From Plectosphaerella cucumerina (lineage: Eukaryota; Ascomycota; Sordariomycetes; Glomerellales; Plectosphaerellaceae), in assembly GCA_020746995.1 (NCBI GenBank), contig JAGPXD010000005.1:3472001-3536000 (forward strand): a stretch of DNA of 64,000 nt. The letters run 5' to 3'. The notes under the pieces are model-generated. The model was not told the origin of the DNA and did not search any database. It saw nothing but the letters and a program-made list of their open reading frames with translations. This document shows, piece by piece, positions 10,533 through 21,273 of the stretch; within the stretch, counting starts at the first letter, position 1; every line of letters starts with the position of its first letter. Both the position numbers and the translations under genes were made by a program.

Positions 10533-11803
10533 AGATGACAACTGTGCTGTGCACGGCTCCAATACGAAGGAGAAATGTACATGAACTCCGAGAAGCAGAC
10601 GAGGAAAGATGCAGGAATCGAAGATGACAAAAGAGAGATTCTGGAGCGGGGGAACCTCCTCGTTATCATGGGGGGCGCCAGCACTGCCTGCCTGCCGTAT
10701 CAGCTGGGCTTAAATGAGCGAACGAAGTGCAGCTGCCTTGCCCGTCCATTCTTACAAGGCCAACCATAGTTGGCCAGATTGACGAGAGTCGGGCTGTTGG
10801 TGTGGGGATACTTGAGAGCTGAGCTTGGGATTGGGTATCGGCCACACACAGCTGGACGCCCATGCGACTCTTCATTCGGGGGCCTCCGCGGTCGAGGCGC
10901 ATCACCTGCATGAAGGCGGGGGACACTGCATCGCCCTCGCCAGAGCCTGATGCGAACCGTTGGGGGCTGGATGGAAGGAAGGAAGGAAGGAAGGAAGGAA
11001 GGGAAAGAAGGATATTGAGTATTCTCGGAATCGAGAATGATAGAATCTTGAGGACGTTTGATCAGAGGCTCCTGTCGCTGGACATGTGGTTGTTGGGCGC
11101 TGATGGGAACCAAGGTTGGCGCCGGCGCCGGTAGCCTGGCGGATGGCGAGATATCACCAAACGGCGAGACCTGCACCGAAGTATGATAGCGACCTAAGAC
11201 CACGACGACGAAGGCTTGATGGCGGACGTTTGGAGCGTGGAGCTCTGGCGGGGCCGGAGCTCACTCCCCGGTACCGGTACCTGGGATCCAGGGCGACAGG
11301 CAGCCAATGGAGATGTCGCGGGAACCTGGATTGAGGAAGCGTCCGGGGGGCCAGCTCCACGGGCTGTCAATTAGCGCGTGTGCCCCTGTAAAGCTAGGAG
11401 CTTCACGTCGGACGATGCGATGATGACGCTGCGCGCGCTCTTTCTGGGAAAGGCAGCTTGCGCACCTTGGACGTCAGGCATTCCATCCTGGGGCCGGCCT
11501 CAGACAGCTGACCTGGGGCCAAGTTCCATCTCCTCACGTCACTTCTCTTCCTTCATGTTTGCCTGCCTCACCTCCAGCTTTCCACCGCCTGCTGAATTGA
11601 CTCAAAGTGTCTCTCGGCCACCCGCCACCCCTGAATCCAGTGTCCTCCCTCGCATCTTCACCTCTCATCCCTATCCCTAGCTGGGCGCTTGGCCGGCACC
11701 TCAAATCATCCATCAACTGCATGCAGCCCGCTGTTTGCTGCGTACATCTTCATCTGCAGAGACACCCGACCCATTTGTCCACCCCCGGCAAATCCTATCC
11801 AAA
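10533..11803. other. Divergent intergenic/promoter region, no gene recognised
   Basis: This 1.27-kb stretch lies between the 5' ends of the PNP-domain gene (-) and the AMPK-CBM gene (+). It contains a GGAA microsatellite and a C/T-rich leader ending in CCAAAATGGCC at the start of the + gene. I see no supported coding sequence or RNA gene. Confidence 0.5.
10973..11000 (+). repeat. (GGAA)7 tetranucleotide microsatellite
   Basis: Seven perfect GGAA units are followed by an imperfect purine run (GGGAAAGAAGGA). The tract lies in a non-coding promoter region. Confidence 0.9.
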
Positions 11804-13476
11804 ATGGCCGACCACAGCACGATCCCCATCGCCATTACCTACCAAAAACCCGGCACAGAGCCGCCCCTGTTTGTCGCCGGCTCCTTCTCGGCCTGGGAAC
11901 CCCAGGAGATGGACTGCACGACCGACGAGGATGGCAAGCACGTATTCGTCAAGACGGTCCGCGTCCCGCCGGGCACCCAGATCCAGTACAAGTTTCGCGT
12001 TGGGCAGGGGGACTGGTGGGTTCTCAACGACGAGGCTCCGACAGGTACTTAAGCCCCGATGTTTCTCTTCCAGATTCCCCCCACGTTCAACCGTTCAATC
12101 GGGCAATTGTTCGCTGACAACCTTCACCCCCAAACGAACAGCCACCGACGACGCCGGCAATCTCAACAACATAATGACCGCCCCTGGCCCTGAATCCTGC
12201 CTCAAGCCAAAGACCCTCGCTCACCTGCAGGAGGCTGAGCGCCAGAGGCTCTCATCTACCCCCATTGGCCAGGTCGCAGATACGGCGGCAGAGGTCGCGG
12301 ACACGGCAGAGAAGCTCGATGGCGACAAGCCTGACGACACGGTACCTGAGGTACGAACGGTCACCCCACGCCATGCGCCAGTTCCGCCCGCTGACCCGGC
12401 CCTTGTGCCCCCCGCAGACCCCTAGCAAACCCCAAAATCCCGAAAGCGTGCCTGTCCTCGTGACGCAGGCCGACGAAGACGAAGATGAGGGCCCGCCGCT
12501 CTTCTCCCACGAGGCCCTCGGGGCCGTCGATTTCGGGGACGACGACGAGCCGCCGCGCTCGCCCCTGGTCGAGCAAGAGGAGCGCAGCCATCACGGCAGC
12601 GTCGACTACGATCTCGACAAGTACGACCTCAACGACCCCACCCTTGAGCGCTGGCCCTCCAACGACCGCCGCTCTATCTACGATGCCGTACGGAAGGTCG
12701 AGACTGGCACAAACGAGGACCAGACCTTCTTCCTCGGCTCCCCCGTCTCTCCCCTCGTAGGCGCCCGCCGCCTTAGCATGGACGACGAGGCCATCGATAC
12801 CTCGGCCCCCGCCAGCCCCCTCCTTGCCAAGAAGCTCGACGTACCCCGCAAAAAGTCCCACAGCTCCGTCGTGTCCAACAAGTCGCATACCTCGCTCGCC
12901 GCCATCGTCGAGGAGGGCGGCCGCCAGCGCGCCGCCGCGCCCGAGGCCGACGAGACCGCCACCACCGAGGACAGGAAGACCGGTCCCCCGGCCATCAGCG
13001 TGCCCAATCCCTCCACCCAGGCCCCCGAGGCGCACCGCTCGCCCGCCAGCGACGACGACGAGGGCGTCGCCCTCCGGAGCTCGCGCAAGCCCGCTCCCGC
13101 CCCCGCTACAGATGCCAACGCCAACCCCGCCCCCCGCCATGCCCAGGTATGCGCTGATCCCGATTCCCGTGCCCCACCCCGGCCCTCGTCGGCTGATCCC
13201 AGCGACTCACCAAGGCCCCCACTGCCCGCTGAGACCGGGCCAAACCAATCCGAGGCCCAGGCTGGCGCGCTGCCGGACGAGATGGACGAGCTCGACGACA
13301 CGGACGAGGACGAGGCCCCTGTTACCGACGGACGTGTTCAGAGGCGCGAGGGATCTGACAATAAGGACGTCACCCGCGGCCGGTGGCTCCCCGTCTTCTT
13401 CCGGGTGCTCTTCTATGAGTGGATTGGCGGTTTTTTTGGGCGTCTCTTCCGCGGACAGGGCAAGAGCAGCGACTGA
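11804..13476 (+). CDS. AMPK1-CBM (glycogen-binding, CBM48-like) domain protein, Mdg1/Crp1-like
   Basis: Exons 11804-12044, 12142-12350 and 12418-13476 are joined by 97- and 67-bp introns with GTACTT and GTACGA donors. The product is 502 residues. Residues ~8-95 are an AMPK-beta-type carbohydrate-binding module (ITYQKPG, PLFVAGSFSAWEPQEM, VRVPPGTQIQYKFRVGQGDWW, DDAGNLNNIM), with the expected aromatic residues for binding glycogen or similar glucans. The rest is acidic, Pro/Ser-rich and disordered, with many DDE runs. The C-terminus has a short hydrophobic aromatic segment (WLPVFFRVLFYEWIGGFFG), possibly a membrane-contact or amphipathic helix. This domain order resembles yeast Mdg1/Crp1. A further intron beginning GTATGC at 13147 is possible but not needed. 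The ATG has a good CCAAAATGG context. Confidence 0.8.
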
Positions 13477-13795
13477 GGTGGAGGAGGTGTGTCCGTTTTT
13501 TCGGAAGAAACAAAAGTCATGGCAGACTGTGCTGTTGTATCATTAATGTGCTATAGGGACGGGTTTTGGGACGGGTTGGGCCGCATGCATGGCCTGGGTG
13601 GTTCATCTCCTAATGACATGACGAGGATTACATCTTTATGAATGGACGACAGGAGCAGATGTTAGCAAGGGTATCACAGGCTGTGATCATGTTTCGTTCG
13701 TCAACGTGCGACAACATGGGCAAGTTGTGTTCATGTCTGCTAATGTGATATGGCTGTTCGTCATTCGTGTCTGTCGTAACATGTGCTTCGCCAAA
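13477..13795. other. Convergent intergenic region (3' ends of two genes)
   Basis: These 319 bases lie between the stop of the AMPK-CBM gene and the stop of the next gene on the opposite strand. They should contain both 3' untranslated regions. Nothing else is recognised. Confidence 0.5.
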
Positions 13796-15388
13796 TCAAA
13801 AGCTCCGCCATATAGCGCCAGCCCGCGGGGTATCATCTCGCCGTGCAGAGCCCAGGTCATCCTCTCTGTTCATCTTTCTGATCCAGTCCCGCTCCCGAGC
13901 CCCGGCCAAACGCACAATGTCCTCCATGACGGCAATCTCCTCCAGCGTATCCGCCACAAGGGCGGCGCAGCCCTCGAGAGCACGCCGTATGCTTGCGTCC
14001 GCCGCGACCTCTTCCAGGCACCGCAGATCTCGCAGCTGTCGGCCCCAGCCCTCAAGACGTCGTGAGAGGTGAGCAGCCTGCTCACGCCACTCGGGGTCGA
14101 TAGGACCAGCTAGGAGGGCGGACTCGTCGTCGACGACTGGGGAGGAGGGCAATCGGGCGCGAGCGGCTTCTGCGTCCGAGAGACGGTCGCACCAACGAGA
14201 GAAGTGGCGGGCGAGACGGGCACAGCGGCCTGCAGGGGCGTGGAGGGCCCAAAGGCCGGTGATGAGAGGATCGAGGGCGTTGAGAGCCGTATCTAGGCCG
14301 CCGTGTGAGGCGCCCCAGGCAAGAAGGGCGTGGACATCGGCGGACTCTGCGCGGCGGGACTCGAGGGAGGAGAGGGCCTCGGAGCGGGAGGCGAGAGTGT
14401 CGTGGCGGGTTTGTAGGGCGGAGCGGGCTGAGGCGTGCCAGGCTGCGGTTACGGGGGCGGCGTCGCGGTGGAGGAGGTGGAGTTGGAGAAGGTCGGTTTG
14501 GAGGCGGGCTGTCTCGGCGGAGGAGGCGATGTTGGAGGGCAGTTTGGAGGGGGATGGGGGTGCGAGGTAGGCGGCTGTTAAGGTCTTGGGACCTGGTCGG
14601 CGGAGGGGGGAGAAGTGTTGCTGGTGGGCTGAGAAGGCGGGTTTAGGTCGGATGCGAGGGGCGTCGCGGGTGGGATCTTGGGAGGGTTGTGAGGGTGGTC
14701 GCGAGGTAGAGACGGCGCGGGAGGTGGGTGCTGGTTTCGGAGGGACGGGGCGGTCTGAGGCTGAGGGGGGCCGGTTGTGGATGGAGACGGGGCGCTGCTT
14801 CGGCGCGGTCGAGCTTGAGGTCTGAGAGGGTGGTCGGAGGACGGGCGCGGTGGAGGATATCGTTCTTGTTGAAGGTGCCGAGGCCAGAGAGGCGGTGGTT
14901 GTGCTCTTTGCGCGGGCGTGGCCGAGGGCTCTACCCCCTGCCGATGGCCCTTGCGCCGCTGGTGGCAGGCCACCGGAAGATGTTGGTCTTCTTACCGCCG
15001 TGTTGGCGGTGGCCGAGGCCGAGGCATTGGGAGGATACCGTCTGCTTGTGGCAGTAGGTGGTGGTGGTTGCGCTGGGTCTTGCGGTTTCGGCGGTGGTCG
15101 CGAAGTCACACTCCCGCTGCGGGCAAGGCCGGGCAATGGCCGTGTCTTCTTAAGCGCTGGTTGGGCGACATTGTTGCCCTGTGTACTTGTGGCGCTTGGG
15201 GGTCGGACGGAGCGGAGAGAGGGGAGGCGTGAGGGCGAGAGGCCTCGGGACGCTGCCGTTGCTGCTGTTGTTGATGTTGATGTCGAGGCGGTCGCTGGGG
15301 CAGGTTTCTGGGAGAGATCTGTCGCCGAGCCTGGGGTTGGTTTTCGTAGGGAACGAGTGCGAGCGAGAGAGGGGCCCGTCGAGGACAT
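13796..15388 (-). CDS. Conserved fungal protein, Pro/Ser/Thr-rich with helical C-terminal domain
   Basis: A single uninterrupted frame of 530 codons runs from the ATG at 15388. Residues 1-~265 are very rich in Pro, Ser, Thr, Ala and Arg and surely disordered. From ~270 (LTAAYLAPPSPSKLPSNIA) to the end is a predicted helical domain with heptad-like leucines (ARLQTDLLQLHLLHRDA, LARHFSRWCDRLSDAEAA, EEIAVMEDIVRLAGARERDW). I do not recognise the family with certainty. The layout, a basic disordered tail followed by a coiled/helical domain, fits microtubule- or kinetochore-associated proteins, but that is only an analogy. No signal peptide or membrane segment is seen. The gene is complete. Confidence 0.7.
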   Translation of the reverse strand: MSSTGPSLARTRSLRKPTPGSATDLSQKPAPATASTSTSTTAATAASRGLSPSRLPSLRSVRPPSATSTQGNNVAQPALKKTRPLPGLARSGSVTSRPPPKPQDPAQPPPPTATSRRYPPNASASATANTAVRRPTSSGGLPPAAQGPSAGGRALGHARAKSTTTASLASAPSTRTISSTAPVLRPPSQTSSSTAPKQRPVSIHNRPPSASDRPVPPKPAPTSRAVSTSRPPSQPSQDPTRDAPRIRPKPAFSAHQQHFSPLRRPGPKTLTAAYLAPPSPSKLPSNIASSAETARLQTDLLQLHLLHRDAAPVTAAWHASARSALQTRHDTLASRSEALSSLESRRAESADVHALLAWGASHGGLDTALNALDPLITGLWALHAPAGRCARLARHFSRWCDRLSDAEAARARLPSSPVVDDESALLAGPIDPEWREQAAHLSRRLEGWGRQLRDLRCLEEVAADASIRRALEGCAALVADTLEEIAVMEDIVRLAGARERDWIRKMNREDDLGSARRDDTPRAGAIWRSF

Positions 15389-15664
15389 GGTCGGGCTGTG
15401 GGGGGTTGTGGTCGGACTCGAGGGGGGAGATTATCGAGGAGGCTCGAGGCGCGGTCAATGGTGTTTGATGTTGATGGGCAACCGGTGGACGAATGGGAGA
15501 TCGGCGGGACGGACTCCACCGGTGAGTGGCGGCTCACCGAGACTTACCGAGAAGTCCGTGCGTCCGCCCTAAAGGGCTGCGGCTCTGACTTTGTGGGGGT
15601 AAAAATGTCACTGGCGGCGTTTGCACAACGTCACTTTTCGACTTCACATCCTTCTCAGGAAAGA

Positions 15665-15923
15665 ATGGCCACCACGAGGCCACGCAAGGGGGACCAGATG
15701 GCCTCAACGGGACAAGTTCCTATGCTTGGTACGTTAACACCCAATGAAATTTCTCAATTACTGTCAATGCTGACCTTTTCCAGGAATCAGATGTCTGCGG
15801 CCAGCGTTTGCAGATGCAGGATGCCGACCACACGGCCCAACAGCAGGACTAACCATGCATCCAATACCGAAATATCCTCGTAGAAACATTCAATCGCTTC
15901 CGCACTCGAGTCCTCCTCCCTAA
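15665..15923 (+). CDS. Possible small spliced gene, hypothetical
   Basis: An ATG in good context (AGAATGGCC) opens 21 codons and then meets a textbook fungal intron, 15729-15783: GTACGT donor, TGCTGAC branch site, TTTTCCAG acceptor. Splicing gives about 67 residues ending at the TAA at 15921. The product has no recognisable domain. The intron may instead belong to the 5' leader of a longer transcript divergent from the gene at 13796-15388. Against it, the opposite strand at 15787-15942 has an equally plausible small frame (MAVIDGFREEDSSAEAIE..., with a hydrophobic LDAWLVLLLGRVVGIL segment). One of the two is probably a shadow. Confidence 0.25.
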
Positions 15924-16980
15924 ACCCGTCGATGACCGCCATGCACGCCTTCAAACCAAATGGAAAAAGCTCTCCCCGCGTCCTGGTCCTCGACCGATCC
16001 CAAACATCCAAAAATCAAATCGGCAAAAGGGTTCGGAGCCTTTTGGCTCCTACGTCCCTGTCGTGGTTCGAACTTGCGATCTTTGCGCAAGTTGCTGGTT
16101 TTGTTTGTTTCTGTTGCTTTCGGGTTAACCAATCGATCCTCTCACCAGCCCGTTTGTCCTGAACGCTTTCCACTGCGCCGCCCCGGTGCTGACCTTGGGG
16201 AACGACTCGAAAAGGGCGAGCTACAGAGGTAGGCGCGGTGCAGGCGTGGTCAGTGCTCGGTCAGGTGCTGTGGTGGGTGCGAAGCACGCTGCGAGGCGTG
16301 GCAGGGCCCTGAGGCAACGTGGGGTATGGCCATGGATGCGGCTCACCTCACGGAAATCGCAGCAGCAACTGGAGAGAGAAGAGGCAGGAGGGGCAGGCGG
16401 GCCATCGGGCAACATTTGCCAGCGGCATCTGGCTGCATATGCACCTCCTCTGCAGCATGCCGACATTTCTCCCCACGCACCGACCACATCAGCCCCCAGA
16501 GAACCCGACAAACGACAGCTCCAGCCCTGCCAGCAGCCAGTCTTCGTCGACTATTACCTCCAGGCATCCGCCTCTCAGCCCTGGAATCATCCAGCCAGAT
16601 CCGCGCACGTCCTCCCGCCACCGCCTCTTCTCCACCCCTCCCCTGTCCTCATCCATCGGTGAGGCCGCTTACAAGACTGACGCTGCAGACTCCCGCCTAG
16701 TCGGAAACTTCCACGCCCAGATCGTCGTCACCACCCTCCCGCTGCCGTCAAAGCAGCCCCAACCCATTGGACAGCCGGACGGAAATGTTTGAGACCAGAT
16801 CGTCGGTGGAGACCGACCAGGCAGCGAGCCGATCCAGCGGTGTCAAAGAAGCAGAAGGCGGGAAACTGTCAGGGAGATCGGGCTTCCCCTTGCCCTCTTT
16901 CACAAAACAGATTGACGCCCATTTTCTCCCGCCCCCGGTCGGATGTTCTCTCATGCAACATTTTCCACACCACCGTTTTC
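15924..16980. other. Transition region before the octamer array, no gene recognised
   Basis: Only short overlapping open frames are present. It includes a TTCGAAC heptamer near 16070 that is not part of a foldable tRNA. Composition is unremarkable and no octamer copies are seen. The array starts at 16981. Confidence 0.45.
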
Positions 16981-17703
16981 CCGGGCCCAGTGAAGCCAGC
17001 TTCGAATTCTCGTTCATCGACATGCCGCACCTTCATCGGTTGTCTTCTTTCGTCTTCACAACTCTAGTTCTTCCCGTTTCTTGGTGTTCGCCAGTCGATC
17101 GACTTCTGCGCCTCATTTTGTCCCTCAGCTGGAGACAACACGCTCCGGGCCCGTGGCGCCTTGCCAGCGTCTGGTCAACACTCCGCCCGCGTAGGTCCGC
17201 TCTCTCATGGACATACGCGACAACCATTCCTGTGGTGGACATCGCCAATCCGCCACGTACATTCCTTCGTCGGCGGCAGTTGCCTCTGCCGGAGCTGACT
17301 CATGTCCGGCTGGCCATTACTTTCGGCCACCGAGACTCGCCTTCTCTGTCGACAAAGTGAAAATTCCCTCCATCCGTTGACTGGCCAGAAAGCTGAGGCA
17401 TGTCTTCGCCTCACAAGCGCAGGGACGGCAGATCCCTCTGCAGCGATGCCCAGACAATGGATGTGGCGCCCTCGTTGAAGCATTCAGCTCGCGCACCTGG
17501 CTTCAAAGGACTTCATTGGGTGGGGCTTCAGCAACTAGCCCAAGCCCCTACCCCTACCGATCGAGACAGGGACTCAGCAGCGGTCGGCAACGGGGCAGTC
17601 TCTGCCCACGCCAACAGTACAGTTCCCCGGTCTCGAAATCGTATCAGTCTCCATTTACACGCAACATGCCACGATGCTCAGAGACACCCGAGCCTGAGAA
17701 ACG

Positions 17704-18423
17704 TTGGCGAGAGATGTCCAATTCCCCATCATGGCCATTATTACGAGAATGATAACCGTTCTGTGCTGTGGTGAAGGCCCCACGAGCTGGGCGGTGTTCT
17801 CTCAGCCATCTCACATGTGGCCGGCATCTTCCATCACCATTTTTTCCATCTCACTTTCGGCGGCATCATTCATGACTGGTTATTCAACGCCGGGCCCAAG
17901 TTCGTCCGAGGCTGCATGCTTGACCCCGGTGCAAGGCATGCCTTCTATGAATCCCGCAGTTCATATGCCAGCATTCTTCCGTTCTACACAGGACGGGATG
18001 GTCATCTCGTCTCTTGGCAAACTCGTACGAAGTGCCGGATGGGAGATCATCAAACCTGTGTCGACTCGCCTGGGTGCGGCCAACATCGCTCCAGATCGTC
18101 ACTGCAAACAGCGCTTTCCATTTGGGCCTCGACAATGCCGCGCAAAACCGGATTTCGCGCTGCGAAGCGCAACACTACAGCTCTTCCTTGGGGCAACCAA
18201 CCCCCATTCTCCCCGCTGGCGCCTGGCCAGCCCTGGGGGAGAGGCTACTTCAAACCAATGTGCCCCGGGCCCCCTCGTCGTGTATCTCGCTCACATGCCT
18301 GCGGCTCTTCTCCTCGAATCTTCGACTTCCTCTTGCCATCGTTCGGCAATGGCTACCCTAATCAGTGGTAGCGTTTGGGGACTTGCGAAGAACTGTACGA
18401 GCTGCTGTGATCGGGTGCTCTGA
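17704..18423 (+). pseudogene. Coding-like + strand frame in array, unrecognised
   Basis: This open frame of 239 codons contains two octamers (17890, 18266), both read as Pro-Gly-Pro. The segment MTGYSTPGPSSSEAACL...GMPSMNPAVHMPAFF looks protein-like, but no family is recognised. A second frame over the same bases (PHELGGVLSAISHVAGIFHH...) is equally protein-like. This suggests frameshifted remnants rather than one intact gene. Confidence 0.2.
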
Positions 18424-20552
18424 TCCTCGGAGCCTACTCCTGCCCCGGCAGCCCGACCGCTGGACCGAATCCTTCAGCCTGTTGCCGGCTATCTCTCCAT
18501 ACGCAGCTATGCCTGCAAAGAGAACTCGCTTCAAAGGGTACTGTTCGCCATCCCCTGGCCCCAACACCGGCTAGAGTCTTGCCGCTCTCGCCATGGAACA
18601 GAGGCCAGACCTCGACTTCGCCTGACATCGCGGTGGTCCGTGTCTGCCGCACGGGCTGCTCGTTCTTCCATAGCGGTTGCTTTGGAGCGATGGGGCAAGC
18701 AAACCCATGCAGGATTGCGCACTCCTGGCACACATGCATTTCTCTTCACCAAGGGACTCATCCAACCCTTGTGGAACTTCAATATCGAACGCCAGTCTCT
18801 CCACACGACGGCTACCTCGGCCGTTTCTGTTCTGCGAAGACTCTCAGAAGCACCCGGATGCAATTGGCGTTGATGTCAGCGTCACGTTCAGCCGACATGC
18901 CAACACAAGATTTGCATCATTTGGTCCATTTTCATATGCTGCCCCGGGCCCAGGGCAGCCACAGCAAGCCTAGGGGCCAGCCAGTACGGGTCTTCTAGGC
19001 CTCACTCGTTCCACGTCTTCAGCAGACACACAACAAGCTCGGCTTCACCCCGGGCCCTCGCTGGCCACTCCACCTCTTGAAGCGGTACAACCCTCTTGGA
19101 GAGGTCATGTGCATTTGCTTCCCGGCTCTGTGGACATGTTCCATTTGCAGCCCTGGTTGAGTTCTCAGAGCACCATTCTTGACTCCATGCGCATACCTAC
19201 AAGAGTCCGCGACCTCAGTGTTCGGGCAAACCGACAATCCGCCAGTTCATGACGACCAACTTCAGCGGCACGACTGAGGCTGTCATGATGGCGATGGATG
19301 CACAGCGGCTTGATCTGTGCATCGATGGAATCCCGGTCGAAGTCGATACACCCCGTCTACCTTGATTCAAGGTTGTCCGCCGAGGATGAGAAGTCAGGTG
19401 ACTCAATCGTGTCAGAAAGGCATATATGGACTTGGCTATCTTTTCCCACAACTTGCAGATTCGAAATCTGTCATGCGACGGTGACCCTTGAACCAGAACC
19501 TATTCCACAAAGCACCAGGCAAGGGCTCGTCCGGCCCCCGAAACACAACAAAGCCGTCAAACAGGACGGGCCAGTTGCCACGTGCTGCAAATGAGCGAAG
19601 AGCTCTCAATGAATGGCAGATCCGGATGCCAGGTCGCGACAATGATCTCTCCTCCCCCGCGTCTGAGAACACGATTTTCATCCAACACATCTCGGCTGAA
19701 CGCCTTGTCCTCGGGACTCGGCCTACATGAACCCCTCTATGGGTAACAGGCTTCCCGCACTTCGACAGCCTGGCAACCACGAGATTTCTCATGAGCCTGA
19801 TGACATCTACGGGCGGAAAGGAAGACAGGGAGATATTATGTCCCGGCGTCTCGGTACTCCAGGGGGGATTTTCCCTCTCCTCTTTTACGCTCCAAGTTTG
19901 GCGACACAAGGGTACAAGAAGGCACCAGGAAGAACCCAACACGATCCACGCAGAAAGGGGAGAGCTGATTGCAAATGCTTGTAGTCAAGTCAGCGTTGAA
20001 TACCACGAGGACACCATGTACTGGGGGACGCCCCAGCATCGTCTTTGAGATCCGGGCCCGCGATGCCTCGATATACGTCAAGGAGATGGCGGTGGATCTG
20101 CCTTCCACGAACTCAGAAACAATCTCGGCCGCTTGTCCGTCTCGCTGCACCTATACGACGCCTTATCACTCCACAGGGCCACTGCAAAAGCCCACGAACT
20201 GCTTTGAGCGACAGAGCTGACACTCCAGAGCCCTACAACTGCTCACTCAGTCGCACGATCGCCTCATACAGTCCTGTTTCCAGCTCTTTGACCGCCAGCC
20301 ACAGCTCTCGGTCAACGATACCTCGCGCCCTGAGCCGGGCGCCTGCGGTTCCCCAGCGAGATTCTGAGACGATGGATGGAGCTGCACCCTACCGCATCGG
20401 AGTCTCCGCAACGGTGGCTGTGCGCGTTCCTGGGCGATCATGCAAGGTCATGCATGGAACATGAAGACTTTGATGCGCGCGCCTCCTCAGCGTGATCCTC
20501 CGAGAGTGCCGCTCCGGGACCCCGAACGCTGGTCCAGCAAAACGTTATAGCG

Positions 20553-20700
20553 GCGTCGGCTCAGGCGACGCTTCGTGCCCCGGAAGCACCCGGGACATCA
20601 GCGTCGACTCAGGTGACGCTTCGCGCCCACAAGTATTCGGGACTGAGCATGAGCATCGACTCGGGCGACGCTTTGCGCCCGCAAGTAGTCGGGACATCCA
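20553..20700 (+). repeat. Three-unit minisatellite (~48-51 bp)
   Basis: Three imperfect tandem units start at 20553, 20601 and 20652. Each begins GCGTCGRCTC (third unit GCATCGACTC), continues with GGYGACGCTT and GYGCCC, and ends near GGGACATC. The array directly precedes the pseudogene at 20737-21273 and reads in frame as SGDAS-type repeats, so it may be an expanded low-complexity part of that former gene. Confidence 0.8.
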
Positions 20701-20736
20701 AGTCGTCACATACGCCGGACACACCCTGAAGGCCGC

Positions 20737-21273
20737 TACCCCGGCCGCTTGTTCTTGGGCATTGCCGACACACTCGACGCAGACGTCAAACGTCGCCTGA
20801 TACGGGACATTTCACGCGCGGCAAACATAGACGACGACTAGGAGGACGCCCTCGCGGATGTGTTCGGCCTCCCTCAGCTGCTCGGGCCCGACCCAGTCAC
20901 TGGGAGAATCTGGAACTTCATCTACTTCCGGGCCCCGCACGTCTTCACGAGCAAACAGTGCCTCACATCAGGGGTGACGCGCATCTCGATCTGTCTGAAC
21001 CGGGCCATCGAAGCCGGGCTCGTCTCGAACCCGAATAACGACCACATTCACACAGAGGCCTTTGCCCGCCCCTCACCATTTTGCAACTCATACTCATTTT
21101 TCACCCCGGCAACCGTATGGCCTTCGGCGCATCGCCCAAGCTTACGATTTCATCATACCCCGGGCCCACTAGCCTGTGTGCACTTGCCTCCACATCGCAG
21201 CCTTCATCTGGAAAGCTCTTGCGGCCTCGAAATCATTGGTTTCGAAATTAGAAGCCTCCATGAGAATGGCTAG
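20737..21273 (+). pseudogene. Pseudogene with one in-frame TAG, family unknown
   Basis: One frame reads RYPGRLFLGIADTLDADVK, RRLIRDISRAANIDDD, a TAG at 20839-20841, then EDALADVFGLPQLLGPDPV, TGRIWNFIYFRAPHVFTSK and RISICLNRAIEAGLVSNPNN before a stop at 21273. Codon third positions are GC-rich and the peptide is well mixed, unlike the shadow frames. It is the clearest former gene in the block. I do not recognise the family. The octamers at 20928 and 21160 lie inside it, in Phe-Arg-Ala-Pro and Thr-Pro-Gly-Pro contexts respectively. Confidence 0.5.

Noticed and set aside
12361..13140. Gly/Val-rich open frame on the - strand
   Set aside because: It is antisense to exon 3 of the AMPK-CBM gene, a shadow of GAC/GAG-rich acidic codons.
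14850..15572. Open frame of 240 codons on the + strand
   Set aside because: It is antisense to the Pro/Ser-rich gene at 13796-15388 and its Gly/Arg/Val-rich translation is the expected shadow of that composition.
16060..16110. Possible tRNA (GGTTCGAAC B-box-like heptamer)
   Set aside because: The bases around TTCGAAC do not form a T-stem on either strand, and no A box, anticodon arm or acceptor stem can be drawn.
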